A stretch of DNA of 64,000 bases from Branchiostoma lanceolatum (lineage: Eukaryota > Chordata > Leptocardii > Amphioxiformes > Branchiostomatidae), in contig NC_089738.1 of the NCBI RefSeq assembly GCF_035083965.1, forward strand, positions 15,464,734-15,528,733, in the 5' to 3' direction. Shown one piece after another: positions 22,701 through 31,139 of this stretch; position 1 is the first letter of the stretch, and each line of letters starts with the position of its first letter. The translations under genes were made by a program, and so were the position numbers. A model generated the notes under the pieces. That model ran no database searches. It saw only the letters and a list, made by a program, of their open reading frames with translations, and was not told the DNA's origin.

Positions 22701-25700
22701 GCGGACGAATGCTACAAAGTCTGGTCAGGCTAGTACAATGTACCGGTATAGTATACCGGGAAGGATCTAGCGATAGCTGAAGGTTGTAAAGGAACAGGGG
22801 CAGTTTTTTTACTGCCTGGTTAAATACTACTAAGTCCGTTACCAATTAAAGGGTGGAAACTGTAGTAAGATATGCTCCCTTGTATCCACACAGAGTGTAA
22901 AATTAGAGAGCTTGAATGTATTTTTTGTTTGGTTAGTTGGCAGAGAAGGAGCGCAACCGTTTTCGTCCCCTGAATGGTTTTACTTGCCGCAAGTAAAATG
23001 CATAGAATGAAGCCATTTAAATTTCGGGCCAATGAAAATTCATTTCTGCTCCTCCCCTGTAGGAAGAGTTTTTCCAACTTGTCCAACTATATTTCTTTGT
23101 CAAGTTGCTAGTAGAAGATAACGTACCTGTACATTTTACTGTAGAATGCCGTATGATAGCGATGGAAGCATTCTTTTCGATAATGTGAGATGTAATTTCC
23201 CCCACTCCAGAATCCCAGATACTTCAGCAGTAAAGAGAAACTAATATTCCTTACAGCCTTCGATAAACCAACTCGGATAATCATACAGCATCCTACATTT
23301 ATACAATTACCAAGAAGCGAGAGGAAGCTGAGAGTAATATATAGAGTATACTAAGTATACATTCTTTCAGCTTCTTATCGCTGCTTGTTAATTGTATAAA
23401 TCAAGGAGGTTATATAACCTCCTTGTATAAATGTAGGAGCCCTATGATTAGCTAGACATAATCATAATTGTGCATTTATACGAAAATGGTTGTAACATGT
23501 GGCCTGTGCTATGCTATAGCTGGGATGGCCTTAGCCTCCGTTGCATGCAGGCCTTCCGACTAGCGTTCTACTAGCGGTTTTTTTCTTCAATTTTTTTTTT
23601 TTGGGGGGGGGGGGGGCGTATGTGCTTGAGCCCCCGTATCTGCTTGGCCAATGGGTCCCGTGTCTGCTTGGGATCCCAAGCAGATACGGGGCTCAAGCAG
23701 ATAGCCCCGGGCCCCCCCGTGTACACTAAATGTCGGGCAGTAACTTTCTAGCGAGGTCCAATCATATGGCTGCTCGCAGGTCACCGAACGTCACCGACAA
23801 TTAGCCAATGACGGTCGAGTTTTGGGTTGTTAACACCCCTGGTCTTATGTAAATGTCATCAACTCAAACCAAGCGCCTTTGAGTTGTTATTCCCACTACT
23901 TCCATACGTATACATCTAGATCTAGATCTATCAGTTTGTAAAGTTAACTTTCACCACCAAAACGCGAAGAGACTGAAGAGATGAAGTTTTACAGCTTCAA
24001 TGGCGCTGCACTAGCGCTAATAGAGCGGTCATTGCGGGAGGGAATAGATCCCGACGAGGGTGAAAGTCTTCGAGTCGACCCAACATTTCCCACCAAAAGC
24101 AAGTTCTCAAAGACGGGCCGCGTACAGAAATGGAGGGAAATCAAGTCCAAGCTAGTCTTGGGTCAGGATTTTGTGGCACATTGTGAGGCCCCAAATCGCC
24201 GACTGCCGGCGTGAGAAGACATTGAACGGATTTTCCGCCAAAGTCACCTAAGAACGAATCCAGAGTGCGACAGCGGCGCGTCTTTGATTCACCGGCCATG
24301 ACGCTGGGATGAGCCAGTCGCAGGCATATGGCATTATTCAAAAGAGCCGATAAACCCGCTTTTGTTTATTATATTATGTATAATATAAAATTTAAAGAAA
24401 ATGCATGATACGAAGTGCTACAGCTTAGAACTTTAACCATGCTAAAGATACCAAAATGCTCTCTCCGAAGCGTGGCGTTATGGCTATACTGCATTATCAA
24501 ATATAAGGCGTTGTGTAGTCAGGTCGTGTCGATGTTTAAAACTTGTTCAGTGCGTAGTTCTGCTCTACATAAGCAGGATTAAAAGTCATGTGCTGCAAGT
24601 CACACGAAAAGTTACTTCGTAATGTATTGCCGCTATTAACAATGAACCAGTAATCGACGGACAAAGGGTGTGAAATATTCCTTCTTGCCCATCGCGTGCC
24701 AGTAGATTGGCGTTAATTGCCTACTTTGCATTTTAAAGGACTGGCTTTGTTGGCCGTCATTGGCTAATTGTCGGTGACGTTCGGTGACCTGCTAACAGCC
24801 ATTTGATTGGACCTCGCTAGAAATTTACTGCCTGTCGTTAAGTGTTGGGCCCCCCCCCCCCCCCCCACACACACAAAATTGAACAAAAATCGCCAGTAAA
24901 ACGCTAGTGGGAAGTAGTAAGTGGGAAGGCCTGCAACGGAGGCTAAGGTGGTCTACATTAATCATATCATTTGTGTCAATATACAGACGAAAATCTATCG
25001 CATACTTTCATATGCATTATCTCCCCCACACAGAGAAACACATACATTCTTATTCTTACATGTGAACGTTGATATCGTTGAAATCAAGGACATTTAATTA
25101 TAATGTGAAATATCCTTGATGATAGAGAGAACCGCCTCGCACCAATCAAAGCCACTTCACACCTATGTCACAGTTAGCCTGGTTTCAACCAAGCCCCGTG
25201 TCCGCTCGCCGCCTGTAACGGAAACCCCCGCGGGCCGGACAGCTGGAGTTTGCGTTATATGTCACAGTGTCCGCACTCCGGATGGCGCCTTTGTGTGTAT
25301 CACTATTTAGGATGTTCACACGTGCTGTAGAAATCCTTATTTCCTAACCCTCCGCGGGTCGCTGGTAAAATAGTAGAAATTGGCCAAATAGAGCCAACTC
25401 TGTAGGTGGGAGTCGGCTATAGGGTCAAATATTGCGAATGTTACCCTCCATTGCCAAAGTCCCCCGGCAAATGTTCTCCCTGTAGCCGGTTAGTCTGGTA
25501 GAGACTACAAGAAAATACTGGCGTGTTTTTGGTTTCGACGATTACATCAAGGAGGTTAAAAATAGAAAGATCTACCTTGAGCCCTGCTGCAAATGTCTAA
25601 ATCTAAGAAATCCTGTTTGCATACAAACTAACAAGGAGGTTAACTTAAGAGCATTTATAACGTCATCACTTCAAGTCTTGTGAGAACATTCGTGACCTCG

Positions 25701-26324
25701 TCTAGGCCTAGCGCCTCTAACGCTAGTCTCCAAGTCCAAGCAGGCCCAATGGATTGCAAAGACCGTATCCAACTGGAAGAAGGAGCTTGAATAGCAATCC
25801 AAGTCTAACGCGTCTTTCGGAGGAGCCAAGGCGGCTATTTTTTAACTTTGGTAATACAAAAATATACTTTGGCAGCTAACAGATTTCCTGTCTACATTAG
25901 TCAATGCTACTTTTTTAAAACGGAAAGTACGTTCGCATGTACGTGCATTCAAACATAGTAGAGATACGCAGCACAGGACTCCAAAACAAAGTTTGAGGCC
26001 TGTGTCTGCAATTCCTTCGTTACCTTCCTTGCGAAATGACATTTTGCAGGTTTTGCAACTAAGGACATGTTTATTTGATTGTGTGGGTGGCATCCATGTG
26101 CGTATCAATTTTCGTCCATTTCCACAAAAAAATCGTAAAAAGCAGCTGCCTAATACCAAATAATGAAATATAGATCTATGCTATGAATTGCCTAAAAAAA
26201 TATATGGGAAACGGATAGTAATTAGCCTCTACCAGGCTCCGCAGATCGCTAATGTCATTATCGTAAGTCAATTCCAAAGTCCTTACGAGAGTCGCTGTAC
26301 TTTTGTTGTGTCAATAAAGATTGT

Positions 26325-26415
<91 letters not shown>

Positions 26416-29400
26416 GAAAACAAGTATTTGATGAGATCTTACAGCTCAGAAGTACCTGAGTATAATACTAGTGAGGTTATGGTTTAATAAATCCCTATGC
26501 ATCAATTTAGGACGTTGGTTAGATTATTCCTCTAACTTGTAATCAGGTTGTACTGATAGAAGATGCACTTGATTATATAACTCGACGGTCTCGACCACAT
26601 GATTTTTTTGAGCTGACGTGCTGAGATTTCTGGGAAAAATGACAATATTGTATGTCTTACAAGCGTCCTGTTTTCCCCGACGGCTCTATCAAACATCTGC
26701 TTGGAGATCAGGAGACGGACTTTTATCCTCCCCCGTGTGGCTCTGGTCCTGACACCAGACTGCCCGGAGTGCCGATAGCAGAAACATGCCCCATTGTTTG
26801 TTTCAACCACCCATTAATAACAGCTTTCAGTAACATTTTGTATCAGATTATAAACTTTATCGTAAGGAAATAATTACTTTTTTACTTTAGTCAAAAACTC
26901 TACTCAACTTTACTTATAAGTTATAGCCCCGCCAGGCATGGATCCTTGGGTGTACTGTCTAATGATCTTTCATCCGTTGTTGTTTTCAGACTCTGCTGGT
27001 GGTCTGCATTCCAATCCTAGGCAGATCCAAGGATAATGTCCTTGGCAGATCACACCAAATTGTGATGTTATCGACACAGGACTGCGGGACTTTTACTCAG
27101 AGAGTGAAACTCGATTCCATCGTGACAGATATTCTCTAGTACTTTTCGATTGATGTGTACCGTTATAATTTGGCTATTCTGTTTATCAACATTGCGAAAT
27201 CAAGTCACTCGAAATTCAAAGTTACAATTTATGTTAGGCTACCCCAAAAACCTGTCCCCGCTGCCCCCCGCCGTACGTTACAAAAATTCAAACACCAACC
27301 GTGGTTCTTTGTTTAACAAAATTATCCTTTTTGAAGGGTCGCCCGAATTTCTGTCAAGTAGTTTCTTGAAAGCTGATGACCACCCATTTCCCCACCAACA
27401 CGCACAAACACTCAATTATTAACACTCAAATAAAGCCACAGTCACGTTTAGACAACCAAAAGATTATTAAATTTAAACATATATAAATATAGGATTTACC
27501 GGATTCCATGATCTTGGCAGGACGGGGTGCTAAATTGTTAAACCCTTGCGTAACCTTAGCTCATTTTCTACCCCTACATATATATTATTCTACACTAGTA
27601 CAGTACTTCTCTTTTTCTGGATTCGGCAAGATCACCTTGTCCTCCTGTGTTGAATAATAATTCTCTAACAGAACATGACATCATCCATACAAGAGTAGAA
27701 ACTTACCAGCGTGGGAAACCTGAGTGCATCTTCCGTGACCTTCGTATTGTAGCAAGTATGACCTTTTCTTGTCTTCCAGACAAAAAGGACACATTCTTCG
27801 GGTTTCCTCCGGACAGTAAAGTCCCTTGATCAGATTTGTAACTGTCCAAGTTTGTCGCCATAAGTGTCCAGCATTCCATGTCGTCTCGACAGTAATCCTC
27901 TGGTGAATCGACCGACCTTCTTTTTATCAGAAATACTGAAGTAGATGAAATTGCGACTAACTTACAACACAAATGTACAAACATCGCATACTAGCTCAGA
28001 CCCAAGATGACCGTTAAAAACGCCGCCATTTCTATTATGTCGTTGTGAACATGCGCAGTTGGTTCTTCTTAATCCCAAATGGCTTCCTGATGTGACCATT
28101 CGCCCCTCGACCCGAAATTATCACAGCTTGCTTCATGCTAGGATCCGGGAGAGGAAACCCCAGTGGTGTCATAAAACACCCTGGAGTTTACAAAATTCTT
28201 TTCATAACTCTTTTCGTTTGAGAGGGCGACAAGCGTTACGGAAACTGTGACTACTGTGGTAAAATCTTAAGGATCTTTCAACCTCCTTGGTGTAATCGTT
28301 TATAATGTCTCATAAGTCATGATATATATTGGCTTTGACGGTAGAATTTATCTTGAGTTGTGCAAGGAGGTTAACCCCCCTGAGTTGTATTAGCGCAAGG
28401 AGGTTATTGTTGATCATCGCTTTCTTACCAAATTATTAAATGGACGTTGTAAAGATTTCCGACGGTACGCAGCAATGTTGTTGTTGTTGTTGTTTACAGA
28501 TATTATACCGATTCTTCTTCTGCCAGTTTGACACGGTCTTCGCAACCTATAGATCTGCTTGGAGATTACGTGGCATCCTCCGAATGTCTAAATGCAACAT
28601 TCATGGCACAATTTTGGCGTGACTCCCACCGCCTTCCCACCAGCAACGAAGTCTCAAGCGTCGGAGTACGTCACATTCACATGAAGTAGGCCACGCCCAT
28701 TGCGAAACTTGATCAGAGCAGATCAGAGGCGCCGGGGACATGGCAACCGTCGAGCCCATAGCAACGGTCTTCATGCGGTAACACGCAGGCCTGTAACACG
28801 CATCGCGCGGGTGACGTTTGCATAGATCAAGGAGGTTGGTTAGAATAGATATTCATTTTTTTTTTGGAGAGCCATAGTCAAGTGAGAAATTTGTCCGCAT
28901 TTACTTGCGCTTGATTCCATGTGGTCCGTCAGAAAATTGTTTAAGTCGCTTAAGTCAAGCTTCAACAGTGCCTGGGAAAAAAAACGGTGTTCACAACATT
29001 GTTCTTATGATTGAATTGCGGCTGCGATGTTCATGAGTCGCCGGCGTGTTATTGAAATATCTATGAGTGACCTTTGACCCGGCTTGCCGCTAGCATGCAG
29101 CGGCGCGGGGCGGGTGGTGACGGCCGATCTCGGCCGTCTTTCGTGTTTCACGGCCAGAGTTCAGATTTCCCACACGAGTTGATAAACAATAGCAGTTAGC
29201 ACAGCCACTGGCTTTATCGAGGGGGAGGTGTAACTCGTAGGTGTGAAGTGCGCAGTGATCGGCACAAGGGCGTGAGAGGCAAATATTCAAACGGCGACAT
29301 TTCCCAAGCCCCTGAGTTTCGCCGCCGCCGGATGATAAACCGGTATTTGTAGTTCTCCAGGTTCACTATGTGTCAAGTTCAGAACGATATTGTTCGCATT

Positions 29401-29873
29401 TCGTGGCGTATTCTACATTTTTGCTTTAATTTCCACAGATAAATCGCGTGTATTTGTAGCAAACCGTTGACTAGTGACGAGGAGGGTTGAGAGGGGGGGG
29501 GCGAAAGAAATCGCGGCCACAACTTTCTTAAATTAATAGCCCTCAAGTCCTCGACTCTAACATCTGCTTGGAAAATACGATGCACCCGATGTACGGGAGG
29601 GGGCGCTGCGCTACGGATCCCTGGCAATGCGTTTTAAAACTTAGCCGGACTAGTCCTGGTGGTCCCCGGGACCCGCGGACCACCAGGACCACTTAATGGC
29701 CCGGTCCCCGGGGTCACCTCGGACCTGCTGGCCAGACGTCCGTCAGGTCGGGACTAGTCCCAACTGTCTGGGACCTGCTAGGACCTGCTGGGACCCCGCG
29801 GACTAGTCCCGGACTAGTCCACAGGACGTTCTTTTTTACAGAGGATGCACACACTGCCTCCTCCACACACGTC

Positions 29874-29904
<31 letters not shown>

Positions 29905-30573
29905 ACACACGCGCGCGCACGTGCAAATACACACAAACATGCAACGCCCCCATCCACGCACATACATTCACACGACCATATACAGTGTTACAAATCACAT
30001 GTGCGCCCATGTTCACCTCCTCTCCAGCGAGCCCCGTCCCAGCCGCCACGTCCAGAATCCGAAATTTCCGCCGATCCGTCCCTGCTAGTTTCTCGGCCAG
30101 CGTCTCAGCACAACACCGGCCGAGGGGCTTTGTAGTCCAACTCGGCATACTCCTGCCGGGGACATTTTGGAGAAGGCACATCTAATGTGATGAACATGCT
30201 GTATTTGCCGATACAGTTGAATTAATATTCTGCTAGCCAAAAAAGGCACATGGATAGCCTGTATTTTCTAACCACTCCCCTGACATGCCTGAAGTTCTTT
30301 AATAAATTACCTCGTTTATCTGCTGATCACTTTGGAAGCAACAAAATTCGGCTTTTTTTATCCTTATTCAATTTTCTTTGAGCTAAGAATACCCATTGAT
30401 TAAGAACATGCTTACTTTGGCCTCTTTCCCGTTGAGGCGAAATTGAGCCATTGACAAGAACAACCTGCGACGCTTACCTGGTCGTATGACGTAGCCCAGT
30501 CGTCATAGTTCTTCCTGACGCCCTCCAGGGAAATATCCTGGTTCCACGGAACGTAAACCAGCTCGTTGGACAT
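16763..30573 (-). CDS. METTL27: METTL27-like SAM-dependent methyltransferase, apparently disrupted
   Basis: A small class I methyltransferase like human METTL27 (WBSCR27). Exons in order are 30573-30478 (MSNELVYVPWNQD), 30152-30017, 18654-18519, about 17505-17426 and 16983-16763. SAM motif I is LDVAAGTGLAGEE in exon 2. Exon 3 holds GFTNMDAVDCSQKMLDEAK. Exon 4 gives ELIRVVKPG and exon 5 GGIICIIMREEF. Exon 2 is 136 nt where the flanking phases need a multiple of three. Its first part (EYAELDYKAPRP) and its later part (CAETLAEKL) are in different frames, so one extra base lies near 30108-30122. The 5' end of exon 4 could not be placed, because a MITE begins three bases past its readable start and the expected DAV motif is missing. 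The gene may be a pseudogene, or the extra base may be a sequence error. Intron 2 contains an 11.1-kb element. Confidence 0.75.
17507..18171. mobile_element. ~665-bp Harbinger-like MITE at METTL27-like exon 4
   Basis: Terminal inverted repeats begin GGCC(A/G)(T/C)AGCAAGTAA and continue to TTTATGGATGACATC on both sides. TAA flanks both ends (17504-17506 and about 18172-18174). A related pair of ends with TATGGATGACATC occurs at 44695-45185. A 35-bp micro-insertion (17709-17743) sits inside it. A TAA duplication fits PIF/Harbinger. Confidence 0.75.
17709..17743. mobile_element. 35-bp micro-insertion with 7-bp target duplication
   Basis: It begins CAATGAGGTTT and ends AAAACCTCCTTG, an imperfect inverted repeat. 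ATTCAAC lies exactly on each side (17702-17708 and 17744-17750). It is one of the CAAGGAGGTT micro-insertions described in the findings. Confidence 0.8.
18765..19170. repeat. Subterminal array of ACTAGT / ACCGGT palindromes, left
   Basis: About ten GGACTAGTCC-like and six GGACCGGTCC-like sites in 400 bp, spaced 11 bp apart at the outer edge and irregularly inward. The regular palindromes look like repeated protein-binding sites next to a transposon end. Confidence 0.8.
19271..19443. repeat. Large palindrome with ~84-bp arms
   Basis: The arm ATAGATAGGACCCAGGAAGT onward returns as its complement to 19443, about 90% identical, with a short centre near 19357. It lies directly to the left of the recombinase unit. 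Confidence 0.85.
19815..21374 (+). CDS. Crypton-type tyrosine recombinase-like protein (DUF3504-like)
   Basis: A 519-aa ORF from MASFEMFGDQF. The frame is open upstream to an ATG at 19524, but that stretch is hydrophobic and unlike the family, so I prefer the inner ATG. An acidic/Pro-rich N-terminus (about 1-100) is followed by a basic linker (KKKRIPKKTQQ), a SAM-like core-binding region (about 120-220) and a tyrosine-recombinase fold. Visible catalytic boxes are FGLRGMDEHR (box I Arg), NHSGK (His present, the usual HxxR Arg replaced by Lys), TGHRS (second His/Trp position) and AVRAYKR (candidate nucleophile Tyr). Such domains occur in Crypton transposons and in domesticated genes (KIAA1958, ZMYM2/QRICH1 type). 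The frame is intact, so it is recently active, domesticated or young. The Lys substitution leaves activity open. Confidence 0.75.
   Translation: MASFEMFGDQFLESIGVNIDDFPTQPDPDPFKLVKPEPAIVAEEISDDIMDLLGVASEVFSQPDPFQPVTPADVKPPEQLLTLHQSPPSAAGRFAKPITTTKMEEMKKKRIPKKTQQSTRYGVSVWRDWALNRNQCSTLNNVEVGDKFFIVPVQLSRSITAEEMDFWLSRFVCEIRKQDGTPYPPNTLYAIVTALLRHFREELGCHDMNFLDKKDSRFAEFRKTLDARMKELAAAGVGAERRQADPLTQEDEDKLWTTGTISTTTSMGLSYGVFYYNCKVFGLRGMDEHRRLQIEQYKFGTDVSGKYMLYTGRICKNVQGGLNHRQVDVKRIKQHADNTNERCVVNLFETYINSLPHQQGSFYRRPMVKSTVPKFTLQPVGKNTLSTYIKTMCAKAGVLTAGRNLTNHSGKVTCATQMWAAGFDEQTIMARTGHRSNAVRAYKRPSSELLKDVSNQLQPPQPSPYNHPTAPAETTTSDVLATPSMKPTVSQPRRGNTNIAIGSRLSISHPNGLNIVLDL
21421..21775 (+). repeat. Tandem repeats in the 3' region of the recombinase unit
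   Basis: Three diverged copies of a segment containing TACTGTTGTGACAAGCATTT, GATGCTACATGTGGTGCAAG and TACCAAGA.ACTTATA, starting at about 21421, 21495 and 21665. Confidence 0.7.
22306..23528. other. Interior of the 11-kb element, no gene
   Basis: No coding similarity is seen. Notable points are an imperfect inverted repeat at 23291-23445 that contains a 24-bp micro-insertion, and duplicated TCTGATTGACAGGTT motifs at 22140-22215, just inside the recombinase unit. Confidence 0.5.
23402..23425. mobile_element. 24-bp palindromic micro-insertion with 7-bp target duplication
   Basis: CAAGGAGGTT, a 4-base ATAT centre and AACCTCCTTG form a perfect palindrome. TATAAAT flanks both sides (23395-23401, 23426-23432). 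The other arm of the enclosing inverted repeat (23291-23310) has the same sequence without the insertion and with a single target copy. Confidence 0.9.
23529..24948. mobile_element. 1.4-kb element with long terminal inverted repeats
   Basis: The ends begin CCTTAGCCTCCGTTGCA and are mirrored at 24932-24948. The inverted repeats continue inward for about 280 bp, including GGTCACCGAACGTCACCGAC and a poly(G)/poly(C) tract (about 23603 and 24850). A 77-codon ORF (23981-24214) inside has no recognised domain. TGG flanks both ends, a possible 3-bp duplication. It is probably non-autonomous. Confidence 0.7.
25366..25450. repeat. MITE family D, copy 1 (partial)
   Basis: AATAGTAGAAATTGGCCAAA and GGGAGTCGGCTATAGGGTC match, in inverted order, the element at 46255-46385, which has both terminal inverted repeats. 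Confidence 0.6.
26328..26414 (+). repeat. (TA)n(GATA)n microsatellite
   Basis: About twenty TA units followed by about eleven GATA units. Confidence 0.95.
28362..28380. mobile_element. 19-bp micro-insertion with 8-bp direct repeats
   Basis: GCAAGGAGGTTAACCCCCC is flanked by TGAGTTGT at 28354-28361 and 28381-28388. The right half looks like a degraded complement of the left. A further CAAGGAGGTT without visible repeats is at 28396. Confidence 0.65.
28828..28844. mobile_element. 17-bp micro-insertion with 6-bp direct repeats
   Basis: CAAGGAGGTTGGTTAGA is flanked by ATAGAT at 28822-28827 and 28845-28850. It is weaker than the other cases because the right arm is missing and the repeat is short. 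Confidence 0.5.
29643..29823. repeat. Subterminal ACTAGT palindrome sites, right end of 11-kb element
   Basis: Four GGACTAGTCC-like sites and several GGGACC repeats lie just inside the right terminal repeat, mirroring the array at 18765-19170. Confidence 0.7.
29868..29935 (+). repeat. (CA)n microsatellite
   Basis: CA-rich tract between the right end of the 11-kb element and METTL27-like exon 2. It is also the source of chance ORFs on both strands. Confidence 0.9.
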
Positions 30574-30587
30574 GTTGGGGCCGAATC

Positions 30588-30693
30588 TGAATGAATGAAT
30601 GAATGAATGTATGAATGAATGTATGAATGAATGAATGAATGAATGAATGAATGAATGAATGAATGAGTGAATGAATGAATTTATTTTGCAAAA
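30588..30693 (-). repeat. (GAAT)n tract, minus-strand retroposon tail abutting METTL27-like exon 1
   Basis: On the minus strand this reads TTTTGCAAAATAAATTCATT followed by ATTC units, which looks like a retroposon 3' end with AATAAA and a tetranucleotide tail. It ends about 15 bases before the ATG at 30573 and provides the CAG that could serve as a splice acceptor. The same 33-bp end recurs at 42067-42099. Confidence 0.7.
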
Positions 30694-31139
30694 GAGTGGT
30701 ATCGTCCAAGATGGCGGACGCGTTGTTTTAGGGGTCGCTCAAACTCTCAGTAAACAGAGTTTCTAGCCCACTAAAACACTGTTAGAGGACTTACGTGCGA
30801 AGTGGAAAGAGACAAGAACCGAGGGAGTACAGAAGAATCCATTAGACTCTGGAAATCGGGCCGAGTGCCGAAGAAACAGGACCGAAGCGAGAGGTGTGCA
30901 GCGCCCCCCTCCCCATCGGCGTGACGCTGTACTTAGCCCAGTACCATCATCGGGCCCGGTGAGTATCTAGTACTTGTTTCCGAAACATTAGCTAGAGCAA
31001 AAGACGTTTAGTATACCTTGATTTTTATATCCGTAACTCGTGTACTGCCGAGTATTCTTTGTTTTATAGGGCGGAGGACGCCGACCTAGGGGGCCTTGTC
31101 TGAAGGACGCCAGCCGGCAGCGCTCCAAGAAGATCAGAC

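Larger units (their letters stand above)
24949..29640. other. Interior of the 11-kb element, repeats only
   Basis: No gene is recognised; frames at 25842-26159, 26532-26810 and 27703-27984 lack family features. It contains a diverged MITE end (25366-25450), six CAAGGAGGTT words, two copies of ATCTGCTTGGAGAT (26695, 28553) and a TA/GATA microsatellite. Confidence 0.5.
18748..29846. mobile_element. 11.1-kb inverted-repeat-bounded element in METTL27-like intron 2
   Basis: The left end reads CATCCTCTGTAAAAAA and the right end is its complement (to 29846). Inside both ends are arrays of the palindromes GGACTAGTCC and GGACCGGTCC, dense on the left (18765-19170) and sparser on the right (29643-29823). 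Without it the intron would be about 257 bp. It carries a Crypton-like recombinase unit, a 1.4-kb long-TIR element and microsatellites. No transposase clearly belonging to the outer element was found. The target duplication is not resolved because both flanks are CA-rich. Confidence 0.65.

Noticed and set aside
27703..27984. 93-codon minus-strand ORF as a possible exon
   Set aside because: No matching neighbour exons and no known family; left as unexplained sequence inside the 11-kb element.
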